Shown in pieces: positions 9,683 to 21,200 of a stretch of DNA of 64,000 bases. The notes under the pieces were generated by a model. The model ran no database searches. It worked only from the letters and a program-made list of their open reading frames with translations, and was not told the origin of the DNA. Each line of letters starts with the position of its first letter. Within the stretch, counting starts at the first letter, position 1. Made by a program: the position numbers and the translations under genes. This DNA is from Flavobacterium sp. Its GTDB lineage: Bacteria; Bacteroidota; Bacteroidia; Flavobacteriales; Flavobacteriaceae. The stretch is taken from positions 392,763 to 456,762 of the forward strand of contig NZ_JAGIAV010000006.1 of NCBI RefSeq assembly GCF_017744675.1, in the 5' to 3' direction.

Positions 9683-9694
9683 TTATTTTAAAAA

Positions 9695-11545
9695 ATGAAT
9701 AAGATACTACTTAAGCTCGGGATATTATTGATTTGCGTGATGCCATTTTTTAATTGGGCGCAAACCAAAGGATTTTCTATTTCTAATGGAGAATTTCAGC
9801 AAGACGGGAAAATTATTAAAATACATTCAGGAGAAATGCACTATGAGCGTATTCCTAAAGAGTATTGGCGACATAGATTGCAAATGCTTAAAGCTATGGG
9901 AATGAATACTGTTGCAACCTATGTGTTTTGGAATTATCACGAAATAGAGCCAGGTGTATGGGATTTTAAAACAGGAAATAGGGACTTAGCAGAGTTCGTA
10001 CGTATTGCCAAAAGTGAAGGCTTGTATGTAATTCTTAGGCCAGGTCCGTATGCGTGTGGTGAATGGGAATTTGGAGGATATCCTTGGTGGTTGCAAAATA
10101 ACCCAGATTTAGTAATTCGTACCAATAACAAAGCATTTTTAGAAGCTTGTAAAACGTATCTTGAACATTTGTATGCAGAGGTAAAAGGGCTTTTCGCCAA
10201 TCAAGGAGGGCCAATTATTATGGTTCAGGCTGAAAATGAATTTGGTTCGTATGTTTCTCAAAGAACAGATATTAAAGCTGAGGATCATAAAGCATACAAA
10301 ACAGCAATTTACAATATACTTAAACAAACTGGATTTCCAGAGCCTTTTTTTACTTCTGACGGAAGTTGGCTGTTTGAAGGCGGTACGGTCGAAGGTGTTT
10401 TGCCAACAGCAAATGGAGAGTCAAATATTGATAATTTAAAGAAGCAAGTAGATAAATACCATAAAGGACAAGGGCCATATATGGTGGCAGAATTTTATCC
10501 TGGCTGGTTGGATCATTGGGCAGAACCATTTGTTAAAATTGGATCAGAGGAGATTGCAAACCAAACTAAAAAGTACCTTGATGCAGGTGTTTCTTTTAAT
10601 TATTATATGGCACATGGCGGTACTAATTTCGGATTTACTTCTGGAGCAAATTATAATGAAGAAAGAGATATTCAGCCTGATATTACAAGCTATGATTATG
10701 ATGCTCCAATAAGCGAAGCAGGTTGGGCAACACCAAAATTTATGGCTATACGTGAAGTAATGCAAAAGTATTCTAAAACAAAATTAGCATCGATTCCAGA
10801 GAAAATTCCAGTTATAAAATATCCTAATCAGCCTATCAAATCTAGTATGGATGTTTTAAGTTGGATAAAAAAAGAAAAACCTGTTGTAAATGACCAGCCC
10901 TTAACATTTGAAAAATTGGGTCAAGGGCATGGATATGTTTTATATCGAAAAAGATTTACTCAACCCATTTCTGGCAAATTAAAAATTGAGGGGTTGAGAG
11001 ACTTTGCTACAGTTTATGTAAATGGAGTTAACGTGGGCGAGTTAAATAGAGTTTTCAAAAACTACGAGTTGACAGTTTCGATTCCTTTTAACGGCAGTTT
11101 AGAAATTCTAGTTGAAAATATGGGGCGTATTAATTACGGAGCCGAAATAGTACATAATACTAAAGGTATTATTTCTCCAGTTTTTATAAATGAATATGAA
11201 ATTAGCGGTGGTTGGGAAATGTATAAAATGCCGATGAATGAAGTGCCAGTTATTAAAAACGAAACGGTAAAATCAGGGCGTCCAGTTTTATATGAATCTA
11301 TTGTGAACATAAATAAACCAGCAGATAGTTTTCTTGATATGACAGCTTGGGGAAAAGGAATTGTATTTGTTAATGGCCACAATCTTGGTCGCTACTGGAA
11401 AGTAGGACCGCAACAAACATTGTATGTACCAGGCTGTTGGTTGAAAGCAGGTGAAAATAAGTTTGTTGTATTGGAGCAACTTAATGAGAATAGCAAAACA
11501 GAATTAACTTTTACAGATCAGCCGATACTTGAAAAATTAAACTGA
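9695..11545 (+). CDS. GH35 beta-galactosidase
   Basis: The 616-residue product has a Sec signal peptide (MNKILLKLGILLICVM, cleavage near NWAQ) and a GH35 catalytic barrel. RPGPYACGEWEFGGYPWWL is a family signature; VQAENEFGSY holds the acid/base E182, and MVAEFYPGWLDHW the nucleophile E266. C-terminal jelly-roll domains follow, ending with the GHNLGRYWKVGPQQTLYVPG sheet typical of the family. It would remove beta-galactose from the antennae of complex glycans before the GH20 enzyme acts. It begins 12 bp after the GH20 stop. Assignment is firm; beta-1,3 versus beta-1,4 preference is not visible. Confidence 0.96.
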   Translation: MNKILLKLGILLICVMPFFNWAQTKGFSISNGEFQQDGKIIKIHSGEMHYERIPKEYWRHRLQMLKAMGMNTVATYVFWNYHEIEPGVWDFKTGNRDLAEFVRIAKSEGLYVILRPGPYACGEWEFGGYPWWLQNNPDLVIRTNNKAFLEACKTYLEHLYAEVKGLFANQGGPIIMVQAENEFGSYVSQRTDIKAEDHKAYKTAIYNILKQTGFPEPFFTSDGSWLFEGGTVEGVLPTANGESNIDNLKKQVDKYHKGQGPYMVAEFYPGWLDHWAEPFVKIGSEEIANQTKKYLDAGVSFNYYMAHGGTNFGFTSGANYNEERDIQPDITSYDYDAPISEAGWATPKFMAIREVMQKYSKTKLASIPEKIPVIKYPNQPIKSSMDVLSWIKKEKPVVNDQPLTFEKLGQGHGYVLYRKRFTQPISGKLKIEGLRDFATVYVNGVNVGELNRVFKNYELTVSIPFNGSLEILVENMGRINYGAEIVHNTKGIISPVFINEYEISGGWEMYKMPMNEVPVIKNETVKSGRPVLYESIVNINKPADSFLDMTAWGKGIVFVNGHNLGRYWKVGPQQTLYVPGCWLKAGENKFVVLEQLNENSKTELTFTDQPILEKLN

Positions 11546-11604
11546 GAATACCACTATTAAACAAAAAACAAAAGAATAAATAAAACCTAATAAATAGATT
11601 AAAG

Positions 11605-13089
11605 ATGAAAAAAGGAATATTCATAATCGCCCTTTTATTTTCAGCTCAGATATTTGCTCAGGCGATATATGAAGATGAAAGATACGTACCAGAAACAGAT
11701 CCGTTAGTGTTGAAAAACTTAGACGAATGGCAAGGCAAAAAATTTGGTTTGCTAATGCACTGGGGAACTTACAGCCAGTGGGGTATTGTAGAGTCTTGGT
11801 CTATTTGTCCGGAAGATTACGGATGGTGTGAGCGTAAAAAAGGGAGTAATCCAAACAATTACAATCAATACGTTGCCGATTATGAAGGATTAAGAAAAAC
11901 GTTTAATCCAGTAAAATTTGATCCTGCAAAATGGGCAAAAGCAGCCAAATATGCGGGTATGAAATACATGGTTTTCACTACAAAACACCATGACGGATTT
12001 AATATGTACGATACTAAATATTCTGATTATAAAATTACGAGTAAAGAGGTTCCTTTTCATACCAATCCAAAAGCTGATGTTTTAAAAGAGATTTTCAATT
12101 CTTTTCGAGGAGAAGGTATTTCAACAGGAGCTTATTTTTCTAAACCAGACTGGCACAACGAAAATTACTGGGATCCTTACTTTCCTCCATTCGACAGAAA
12201 CGTAAACTACGATCCTGCTTTATATCCAGAAAAATGGCAGAAATATGTTGATTTCACGCATAACCAAATCTTAGAAATCTTAAGCAACTACGGAAAAGTA
12301 AACATTTTATGGCTTGATGGAGGATGGGTTAGAAAAAGAGACCAAGTAAACATTAAAGAAAACTACGATGAGAAGTTTACAGAAAACGAATCTAAAAATG
12401 GTTTCATTAAACACAGAGTGGTAGATCAAGATCCGAAAATGGACGAATTGGTTGTAAAAGCACGTCAAAAACAACCAGGTTTAATTGTTGTAGATAGAGC
12501 AGTTCACGGTAAAAATCAAAACTACTTAACTCCAGAAGGACGTGTTCCTGCTAAAACGTTGCCTTATCCGTGGGAATCTTGTATTCCAGCTGGTGGCGGA
12601 TGGTCTTATTCTCCAGGCGCTACTTATATGACAGGAAGACAAGGAATTCATTTGTTAATTGATATTGTGGCAAAAGGTGGAAACTTATTGTTAAACGTTG
12701 CGCCAAGCCCAGAAGGAGAATGGGATAAAGGTGCTTACGACTTGTTGCAAGCTTACGGAGATTGGATGAAAGTAAACAGCACAGCGATTTACAACACCAA
12801 ACCAATCGAGCCTTACAAAGAAGAAAACATCTGTTTTACACAAAATAAAGCGGGTAACGTATTTGCCTTTTATTTAGCTAAAGAAGGAGAAGATAAAATT
12901 CCTGCTGAAGTTACAGTAAAAGCGATTAGCCCTAAAAAAGGAACAAAAATTACCATGTTAGGCTCTAAAACTTCTTTAAAATGGACCAAAGAAGGAAACG
13001 GATTTAAAGTACTTATTCCAGAAAGTTTAAGAAACAATCTTCCAGCAAAAGAAGCTTGGACTTTAAAAATTGAAGCGATTAACAGATAA
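11605..13089 (+). CDS. GH29 alpha-L-fucosidase
   Basis: This 494-residue enzyme releases alpha-linked fucose. It has a Sec signal peptide (cleavage near IFAQA) and the GH29 barrel with FGLLMHWGTYSQWG, FTTKHHDGFNMYD and VNILWLDGGW, where D238 is the expected nucleophile. A small C-terminal beta domain follows from about residue 400. The length is usual for the family. It lies between GH35 and GH92 with gaps of 59 and 11 bp, inside the probable glycosidase operon. In N-glycans it would remove core or antennary fucose; the linkage class cannot be decided from sequence alone. Confidence 0.96.
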   Translation: MKKGIFIIALLFSAQIFAQAIYEDERYVPETDPLVLKNLDEWQGKKFGLLMHWGTYSQWGIVESWSICPEDYGWCERKKGSNPNNYNQYVADYEGLRKTFNPVKFDPAKWAKAAKYAGMKYMVFTTKHHDGFNMYDTKYSDYKITSKEVPFHTNPKADVLKEIFNSFRGEGISTGAYFSKPDWHNENYWDPYFPPFDRNVNYDPALYPEKWQKYVDFTHNQILEILSNYGKVNILWLDGGWVRKRDQVNIKENYDEKFTENESKNGFIKHRVVDQDPKMDELVVKARQKQPGLIVVDRAVHGKNQNYLTPEGRVPAKTLPYPWESCIPAGGGWSYSPGATYMTGRQGIHLLIDIVAKGGNLLLNVAPSPEGEWDKGAYDLLQAYGDWMKVNSTAIYNTKPIEPYKEENICFTQNKAGNVFAFYLAKEGEDKIPAEVTVKAISPKKGTKITMLGSKTSLKWTKEGNGFKVLIPESLRNNLPAKEAWTLKIEAINR

Positions 13090-13100
13090 GAAGGAAACCT

Positions 13101-15344
13101 ATGGTTTTAAATAATAAAAACAAATTCAAAACAGCATGTATTTTGTACATGCTGTTTTTTAGCATTACTATTTTTGCGCAGGAGCCTGCCGATTTTGTCA
13201 ATCCCATAATTGGAACTTCCAATTACGGAGCAGCATTTCCAGGCCCGATTGCACCGCGCGGAATGGCAAGTATTAGTCCGTTTAATGTGGCTGGAGTAAA
13301 AAACACTCCGATGGAAAAAGACAGCCAGTGGCTTTCTAATCCGTATGTGAATGAAAATACTTTTTTGACGGGATTTAGTCAAGTGAATTTAAGTGGCGTT
13401 GGCTGTCCAGATTTGGGCGTTATCTTATTGATGCCAACTACGGGAAAAGTAGAAATCGATCATTTAAAATACGGTTCGACTTATTCTAATGAAGTGGCAA
13501 AGGCGGCTTATTACAGCGTAAACATTGACAAGTATAAAGTAAAAGGAGAATTTACAGCTTCAAAACGAGTTGGGATTAGCAGATTCACTTTCCCGAAAGG
13601 GCAGTCTAATATTTTATTAAATCTTGGTTTAGGTTTAACAAATGAAGAAGGAGCCATGATAAAAGTAGTTTCTTCTACAGAAATTGAAGGAATGCGTTCG
13701 GTTGGTTCGTTTTGTTACAACAGCCCAGAAGATGCTTACCCAGTTTATTTTGTGGCTCAATTTTCTAAACCTGCCGATAAATTCGGAGTTTGGAAAAAGC
13801 CTACCAAATATAACGGTGTTGAAGCACAATGGATGGGTTACAACGGAAAAGCAAGAATGATGGATAATACCATCAAAACTGTTGTAGGAGATAGTATTGG
13901 AACTTATTTTACCTATAAATTCGAAAAACAGGAAACGGTTGAAGTTAAAATCGGAATTTCGTACGTAAGTATCGAAAATGCCCGTGAAAACTTAGCAAAA
14001 GAAGTGGGTAACAGATCTTTTGACGCAATTTACAAAGAAACCTATAACGAATGGAACGAAGAATTATCGAAAATTATGGTTGAAGGTGGCTCCAAGGATG
14101 ACAAAACAATTTTCTATACGGCATTGTATCATACTTTAATTCATCCTAATACTTTAAATGATATTAACGGAGAATATCCAGTAATCAAAAGAACTAAAAT
14201 TCGTAAAACCGAAGGGACTCGTTATACCGTATTTTCATTATGGGATACGTATAGGAATGTGCATCCGTTAATGTCTTTGGTTTATCCAAAACAGCAATCT
14301 GATATGGTAAAAAGTATGTTGGATATGTTTGATGAAAACGGCTGGTTACCAAAATGGGAATTGAATTCGACTGAAACTTTTACTATGGTTGGTGATCCTG
14401 CAAGTATTGTTATTACAGATACTTACTTGAGAGGAGTTCGTGATTATGATGTTAGTAAAGCGTACTATGCGATGTTGAAAGGCGCCGATAATATTGAAAA
14501 TAACCCGCTTCGTCCGGGATTGAAAGATTATATCAAAAAAGGATATTTGACAACCGACAGCAAAGGTCCCGTTTCGACCACTCAGGAATACAATATTTCA
14601 GATCATGCTATTTCGCTTATGGCCAACGAATTTGGAGACAAAGACAATGTAAAACGTTTTTATAATCGTTCGTTATCCTACAGAAAATTATTCGATAAAA
14701 ATCTGAATTTACTTCGCCCAAGAACTGCAAATGGAGATTGGTACGAACCTTTTGATCCTACATCTGGAGCTAATTTTGAAGAAAATGTTGGTTTTATAGA
14801 AGGAAATGCTTATCAGTATAATTTTATGGTTCCTCACGACATCAAGGGATTAATGAAATTAATGGGCGGGGATAAAGCTTTTTCAGCGCAGTTGCAGAAA
14901 ATCTTCGATACTAAACAATTTGATATGGCAAACGAGCCAGACATTGCCAATCCGTATCTGTTTAATTATGTAAAAGGGGAAGAATATAAAGCTCAGGAAA
15001 ATGTAAAAAGATTGGTGAAACAATATTTTCAAAATAGCCCAAAAGGATTGCCAGGAAATGATGATACAGGAACAATGTCGGCTTGGTTGGTGTATTCGAT
15101 GATGGGAATTTACCCAATTTCTCCAGGAGATCCAGTTTACGCGATTACAACGCCAATGTTTCATAGAGTGATAATCAAATTAGATCCAAGATATTATAAA
15201 AAAGAAAGCATTGTAATTGAAAGACAAATCAATAATGATGGAAAAATCAATTCGATTGAGATAAACGGAAAAACACTTAACAGCTTTTTTATTTCGCACG
15301 ATGATTTTGTGAATGGTACAAAGCTTAAAGTGATCCAAAATTAA
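13101..15344 (+). CDS. GH92 alpha-mannosidase (complete copy)
   Basis: The complete 747-residue gene starts with a Sec signal (cleavage near TIFAQ), then the GH92 N-terminal beta domain (VNPIIGTSNYGAAFPG) and catalytic helical domain. Signatures include YTVFSLWDTYRNVHPL, FIEGNAYQYNFMVPHDI and GNDDTGTMSAWLVYSMMG. It should be an inverting calcium-dependent exo-alpha-mannosidase. It differs from the partial copy at the window start, which has GNED and a Trp-Tyr pair in the same motif, so the two may cut different alpha-mannosidic linkages; this is inference. Its start is 11 bp after the GH29 stop and its end is 16 bp before the GH3 gene. Confidence 0.95.
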   Translation: MVLNNKNKFKTACILYMLFFSITIFAQEPADFVNPIIGTSNYGAAFPGPIAPRGMASISPFNVAGVKNTPMEKDSQWLSNPYVNENTFLTGFSQVNLSGVGCPDLGVILLMPTTGKVEIDHLKYGSTYSNEVAKAAYYSVNIDKYKVKGEFTASKRVGISRFTFPKGQSNILLNLGLGLTNEEGAMIKVVSSTEIEGMRSVGSFCYNSPEDAYPVYFVAQFSKPADKFGVWKKPTKYNGVEAQWMGYNGKARMMDNTIKTVVGDSIGTYFTYKFEKQETVEVKIGISYVSIENARENLAKEVGNRSFDAIYKETYNEWNEELSKIMVEGGSKDDKTIFYTALYHTLIHPNTLNDINGEYPVIKRTKIRKTEGTRYTVFSLWDTYRNVHPLMSLVYPKQQSDMVKSMLDMFDENGWLPKWELNSTETFTMVGDPASIVITDTYLRGVRDYDVSKAYYAMLKGADNIENNPLRPGLKDYIKKGYLTTDSKGPVSTTQEYNISDHAISLMANEFGDKDNVKRFYNRSLSYRKLFDKNLNLLRPRTANGDWYEPFDPTSGANFEENVGFIEGNAYQYNFMVPHDIKGLMKLMGGDKAFSAQLQKIFDTKQFDMANEPDIANPYLFNYVKGEEYKAQENVKRLVKQYFQNSPKGLPGNDDTGTMSAWLVYSMMGIYPISPGDPVYAITTPMFHRVIIKLDPRYYKKESIVIERQINNDGKINSIEINGKTLNSFFISHDDFVNGTKLKVIQN

Positions 15345-15360
15345 ACACACACACACAACT

Positions 15361-18021
15361 ATGTTACAATTAAGAATGAGAAAAACAGCCATTATTTTTG
15401 TAATGGCTGTTGGTTTTTTAAACCAAGTACACGCCCAGAAAAAGTATCTGTATCAAGATGCGAAAGCGCCTGTTGAAGACAGAGTAAAAGACTTGTTAAG
15501 CCGTATGACACTTGAAGAAAAAGTACGTCAGATGGATATGTATAGAGGAGATTTTTTTAAAGAAAAAGAAGATTTTGCTAAAGGTAAATCGGCTGAAAAA
15601 ATCGGAAAATTAGGAATCGGAGCAATTCATGATCTTTATCCGCGTTCAGCGAAAATGATCAACGATCTTCAAACCAATGTAATCAAAGGAAACCGTTGGG
15701 GAATTCCTGCTCTGATTATGTGTGAAATGCTTCACGGTTATTTAGATGAAGGAAGTACCGCTTTCCCAATGAACATTGGACTTGGTGCAACTTGGGATAC
15801 TTCTGTTTTGGACAAAGTGGGTAAAGTAATCGGTATGGAAGCTAGAGCGCATGGCGTTCATTTTGGTTTTGGTCCAAACTTAGATTTAGGCCGCGAACCA
15901 AGATGGGGAAGAGTAGCTGAAACTTTTGGCGAAGATGCGTATTTGAATAGCGAAATAGGATTGGCATTCATCAAAGGATTGCAGGGAGACGATTTAAAAT
16001 CAGATCGTTCTATTATTGCCGAGCCAAAACACTTTGCGGTTCACGGTATTCCACAAGCGGGAGGAAATTCTTCTCCAATTTTAGTGGGAGAACGTTCAGT
16101 TAGAGAAGATCATTTGCCTTCTTTCCAAAAAGCATTTACAAAAGGAGGTGCATTAGGAACTATGTGTGCGTATTCGGAGTTGGACGGAATTCCTTGTGCG
16201 GCAAACCACTGGTTGTTGACAGATGTTTTAAGAAACGAATGGGGTTTTAAAGGACTTGTAGTCTCAGATTTAGGCGCTATTAAATACATTCAAACGACTC
16301 ATAAAGTTTCTGATTCTCCAAAAGAAAGTATTAGAGAAGCGGTTTCTGCGGGAGTTGATATGCAGTTTTACGATTTCAGTAACGAATTCTGGCAAAATAC
16401 CATCATTGAATTGGTAAACGAAAAGAAATTGACAATGGAAAACATCGACCGTGCAGCGGGAGCAGTTTTGCGTTTGAAATTCTTATTGGGATTATTTGAA
16501 AATCCGTATACCGATAAAAACCTGATTAAAGAGCGTTTTCATACCAAAGAAAACCAAACTGTTGCTTTAGAAGCGGCTCATAAATCGATGGTCTTATTAA
16601 AAAACGAAAACAATATTTTACCACTAAGTAAAAATCTTAAAAATATTGCAGTTATCGGACCGAATGCTAATGCTTCGAGAATGGGAGGTTATGCTCCTAA
16701 AAACAGTGTTGGAGTAACCGTTTTTGAAGGTGTGCAGCAAGTAATGGGAAAAACAGCCAATGTGGTTTATGAAGAAGGCGTGCCTTTGATTATAAAAGGA
16801 CAAGCTATTCCATCTAAATATTTATTTACTTCTGATGGATCTCAAAACGGATTAAAAGGAGAATATTTTAATAATAGAAATTTAGAAGGAACTCCAGCTT
16901 TAACGCGTATCGACAACCAATTAGAATTTGACTGGCCATGGGCTCCTGGTGATGGTGTCAATGTGGATGATTTCTCTATTCGTTGGACAGGTTATATTCA
17001 ATCAGATAAATCATTTGACGGTTGGTTGGGCTTAAGTTCAGATGATGGAATCAGAATGTGGGTTGACGATCAATTGGTGATCGACAACTGGACAAAAGGT
17101 GCGACAAGCATTGTAACCACTCCAAAAAATATTGAAGCAGGAAAGAAATATAAAGTCCGCATTGAAATGTGGGAAGGAGGCTGGGGAGCCAGAGCTCACT
17201 TGCGTTGGAATTTAGAAAAAGTAAACATGCAGCCAGCAATTGATGCCGCTAAGAAAGCAGATGTTGCCATTGTAGTTTTAGGAGAATCAAACGAATTGGT
17301 TGAAGAAAATAGAGATGCTGCTACTTTAGATTTACACGGAATGCAGCAGGAATTGATTGAAGCCATCCAAAAAACAGGAACTCCAGTAGTTTGTGTGCTT
17401 TTAAATGGACGTCCGCTTTCTACAAATTGGATTGCAGATAATATCCCAGCAGTTTTAGAAGGTTGGTTCCCAGGAGAATTTGGAGGAAGAGCTGTGGCCG
17501 ATGTTTTATTTGGAGATTACAATCCTGGAGGAAGATTGCCGATTACAGTTCCAAAATCAGTTGGGCAGTTACCTATATATTACAATCAAAAACCATCTGC
17601 GATTCACAAATACGTTAGCGAAAGCGAAAATCCATTGTATACTTTTGGTTACGGTTTAAGCTATACGAAGTTTGAATATTCGAATTTAAAAATCAGTGCC
17701 AACGAAATTAAACCAGATGGAGAAGTAAAAGTTTCTGTTGATGTGAAAAATGTTGGAAATCTGGATGGAGACGAAGTTGTGCAATTATATGTAAATGATG
17801 TTTACAGTTCTGTTACGACTCCAGAAAAAACTTTAAGAGGTTTTAAGAGGTTAAATGTTAAAAAAGGAGAATCCACAACTGTAGAATTTACACTTACAAA
17901 AGATGAGTTAGGTCTGTATAACAGGCAGTTACAGTTTGTGGTAGAGCCAGGAGACTTTGAAGTTATGGTAGGTGGAAATTCGACTGATCTGTTAAAAACC
18001 AAATTTAAAGTTTCGAACTAA
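15361..18021 (+). CDS. GH3 beta-glycosidase with PA14 insertion
   Basis: The 886-residue protein has a signal peptide, the GH3 N-terminal barrel (ATWDTSVLDKVG, GREPRWGRVAETFGED, EPKHFAVHG) with nucleophile D303 in VVSDLGAI, and the GH3 C-terminal alpha/beta domain. This is interrupted at about 480-620 by a PA14 domain (GLKGEYFNNRNLEG, SDDGIRMWVDDQLVIDNW). A fibronectin III-like domain closes the protein. PA14 insertions usually shape substrate choice. The motif set is that of beta-glucosidases and beta-xylosidases rather than NagZ-type hexosaminidases, so its target in an N-glycan locus is unclear. Starting at the internal Met6 (15376) would give a cleaner signal peptide. It is the last gene before a strong terminator. 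Confidence 0.94.
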   Translation: MLQLRMRKTAIIFVMAVGFLNQVHAQKKYLYQDAKAPVEDRVKDLLSRMTLEEKVRQMDMYRGDFFKEKEDFAKGKSAEKIGKLGIGAIHDLYPRSAKMINDLQTNVIKGNRWGIPALIMCEMLHGYLDEGSTAFPMNIGLGATWDTSVLDKVGKVIGMEARAHGVHFGFGPNLDLGREPRWGRVAETFGEDAYLNSEIGLAFIKGLQGDDLKSDRSIIAEPKHFAVHGIPQAGGNSSPILVGERSVREDHLPSFQKAFTKGGALGTMCAYSELDGIPCAANHWLLTDVLRNEWGFKGLVVSDLGAIKYIQTTHKVSDSPKESIREAVSAGVDMQFYDFSNEFWQNTIIELVNEKKLTMENIDRAAGAVLRLKFLLGLFENPYTDKNLIKERFHTKENQTVALEAAHKSMVLLKNENNILPLSKNLKNIAVIGPNANASRMGGYAPKNSVGVTVFEGVQQVMGKTANVVYEEGVPLIIKGQAIPSKYLFTSDGSQNGLKGEYFNNRNLEGTPALTRIDNQLEFDWPWAPGDGVNVDDFSIRWTGYIQSDKSFDGWLGLSSDDGIRMWVDDQLVIDNWTKGATSIVTTPKNIEAGKKYKVRIEMWEGGWGARAHLRWNLEKVNMQPAIDAAKKADVAIVVLGESNELVEENRDAATLDLHGMQQELIEAIQKTGTPVVCVLLNGRPLSTNWIADNIPAVLEGWFPGEFGGRAVADVLFGDYNPGGRLPITVPKSVGQLPIYYNQKPSAIHKYVSESENPLYTFGYGLSYTKFEYSNLKISANEIKPDGEVKVSVDVKNVGNLDGDEVVQLYVNDVYSSVTTPEKTLRGFKRLNVKKGESTTVEFTLTKDELGLYNRQLQFVVEPGDFEVMVGGNSTDLLKTKFKVSN

Positions 18022-18080
18022 AAGACGTTAAATACCGCATAATTTTAAACGTTTCTTTGATAAAAAAAAGAATACAATTA

Positions 18081-18127
18081 AAAAAGGCCAAAATCTATTA
18101 GATAATAGTGTTTTGGCCTTTTTTTAT
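18081..18127 (+). terminator. Rho-independent terminator after the glycosidase run
   Basis: The arms AAAAAGGCCAAAA (18081-18093) and TTTTGGCCTTTTT (18111-18123) pair perfectly around a 17-nt loop and run into a T tract. This separates the GH20-GH3 unit from susC-susD, which therefore needs its own promoter in 18128-18284. Confidence 0.9.
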
Positions 18128-18284
18128 AAGGCAGAGTAGGATTACAAATGAAAACGTTTTCTTTCAATAAATGACCAAAGATTTACCAACACCTGTGAAA
18201 AAATGTCATTTGTCGAAATTATATTTTGTTAACAGAATGTATTCTTAAGTTTAACATGTTATTAACTCTAAAAAAACAACTAAT

Positions 18285-21200
18285 ATGATTAAAAGCGTAC
18301 TAAAATTACTGTTTGTCATATGCCTTTTTGGGTTCCAAGGCCTAGAAGCGCAGACAACAGTAAAAGGAACGATAACAGATGCTCAAAGCGGAATTCCTAT
18401 TCCTGGAGCAAATATTATTGTTAAAGGAACTAGAACAAGTGCTTCATCAGATTTTGATGGTAAATACAGCATTAATGTTCCAAATCAATCGGCAGTTTTA
18501 GTTTTTACTTATGTAGGATCTGGTACTAAAGAAGTTGCTGTTGGATCGCAATCTACAATTAACGTATCTTTAGGTCCAGATGCACAGCAGTTAGGAGAGG
18601 TGGTGGTTACCGCTCTTGGTATTAAAAGAGAGAAAAAGGCAATTACTTATTCTGCACAAAACGTTTCTGTAGATGAATTGTCTGAAGCAAGATCATTAAA
18701 CGTTGCTAACTCACTTTCTGGTAAAGTAGCAGGTCTTAACTTCTCTACAACTTCAAATGGTGTTGGTTCTTCTTCTAGAATTACTTTAAGAGGTAACAGA
18801 TCTCTTAACGGAAACAACCAACCTCTTTATGTTGTAGATGGTGTGCCAATTAGTAACGGAACAACAACAACTAACCCTGATATTGATACAGGAGGAACTA
18901 CACAGCCTGATGGTATCTCTAACATTAACCCAGAAGATATTGCTTCGATGACTGTTTTGAAAGGACCATCTGCAGCAGCTCTTTACGGATCTAGAGCATC
19001 AAATGGTGTTATCGTGATTACAACTAAATCGGGTAAATCTGGAAAAACTTCAGTTTCGTTATCATCTAACTTTATGGCTTCTTCGGCTTATAATTTGATG
19101 AATTTACAAAATGAGTACGGACAAGGTACAAATGGTGCTTATGTTTCTAACTCAAGTTCAAGCTGGGGAGCACCTCTAGACGGACGTCAGGTTTCTGCAT
19201 GGCAGTTAGTTCGTAATCCAAATTATGCTGGACCAGCGACACAAAGCTATTCGCCACAGCCAAACAACGTTATTGATTTCTACAAAACAGGTTATAATTT
19301 AGCCAACACTTTGACTGTTACAGCTGGTAACGAAAAAGCGCAAGGTTATTTCTCTTATACAAACACGCGTGCTGAAGGTATTGTTGGAGGAAACCAATTG
19401 GACAGACACAATCTTAACTTAAGATTGACAAGCAAAATCTCTGATAAATTATCATTAGATGTAAAAACAAACTATATCGTTCAGGACATCGACAATTTAT
19501 TAAGAACTGGAGAAGAGTCTATCGGAACATCTGCTTATTTATTGCCTCGTAGTATTGCTTACAACGATTACAAAGATTTTGAGTATTTTGATGCTGCAGG
19601 ACAAAGACAAGTAAACTATTTCCTTGACGAGACTGGAGCTCCTGGAGGAAACCCATTCTGGTCTGCTCTAAGAGATGATGCTCGTACAGACAAAAGAAAT
19701 AGATTTATTGGTTTAGCGTCTCTTAAATATGAGTTTACAAAAACATTAAGCTTACAAGGTAGAGCTGGTTTAGACCAAATGACAAACAAAAACGTAAGAA
19801 ACAGATATGCAACAAATGCTTTCAATAGCAATATGGGTTCTTACAGCGAATCTTATGAAACAGTTAGCGAGTTAAACGTTGATGCTTTGCTTTCTTACAA
19901 CGAAAAATTCGGAGATTTCTCTATTGGACTTAATGCAGGTGCGAGTTCATTGCAACAAAATAGTTCATCTTTAGGATCTGGCGGTGTTTTAAGTAAGAGA
20001 AACTTCTTTGCGTTATCAAACGTACAAACGATCCAATCTACTTCTACAGCTTCAGAAAAAAGAATTAACTCTGTTTACGGATTTGGTCAAATTGGTTTCA
20101 GAAACTATTTATTCTTAGATTTAACAGCTAGAAATGACTGGTCTTCTACTTTACCAAGTGATTACTTCTATCCATCTTTCGGACTTTCAGCAGTTATCTC
20201 TGATATGGTAACATTGCCAGAAGTAATTAGTTTTGCAAAAGTAAGAGCTTCTTACGCACAAGTTGGTAACGATACAGATCCTTATCAAACGCAACAAAGA
20301 TTTTCATACATCGGAGGAAACGGTGGTATGTTATACGGACAAAGCACAAAAGCAAATCCAAACTTGAAACCAGAGATTTCTTCTTCTTCTGAGTTTGGTG
20401 CCGATGTTAGATTTTTCAACAACCGTTTAGGTTTAGATTTTACATACTTTAAAACGTTGACTAACAACCAAATTTTCTACATCAACACTCCTGAATCTTC
20501 TGGATATTCTAGAGCAATCGTAAATGGTGGAGATATCGAAAATAAAGGTATCGAGTTTACGCTTACTGCAACTCCAATTCAAACACAAAACTTTACTTGG
20601 GATATTACAGCAAACTATGCTTCTTATAAGTCAAAAGTAAAATCTATCTTTGAAGGACGTGACGAATTAGTAATTGGTGAAGGACGTTTAGTAAGAAGTA
20701 AAGTAGTTGAAGGTGGCGAGTACGGTGACTTATACATCAAAGGTTTCCAAAGAAACGCTGCTGGACAAATTCTTGTAAATAGTGCAGGTATTCCTTTAGC
20801 TACAAATGGTTTTGATGTTCGTGCTGGTAACTTTAACCCAGATTGGACTGCAGGTTTCAAAAACAACTTTAAATACAAAGATTTCTCTTTAAGCTTCTTA
20901 GTTGACTTTAGAATTGGCGGTGAAGTGATTTCATACACTCAAGCTAGACAAGCTGGTTTAGGGGTAAGTGATATTACCTTGGCAGGAAGAAATGGCGGAA
21001 TCGTTGTGGATGGTGTTGTAGATAACGGAAACGGAACTTATACTAAAAACACAACAAGCATCAATGCTGAGCAATACTGGACAGCAATCGGTCAAAGAAC
21101 TCCAATTGCAGAGCCATTCGTTTACGATGCTACAAACATCAGATTAAGAGAGCTTGTTTTTGGTTACTCAATGCCAAAACGTTTATTAGGTAACTCAGGA

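Noticed and set aside
18128..18284. Sigma/anti-sigma control of susCD
   Set aside because: No ECF sigma or FecR-like gene lies nearby and SusC lacks the N-terminal sensor extension; an exact TAnnTTTG promoter was also not found.
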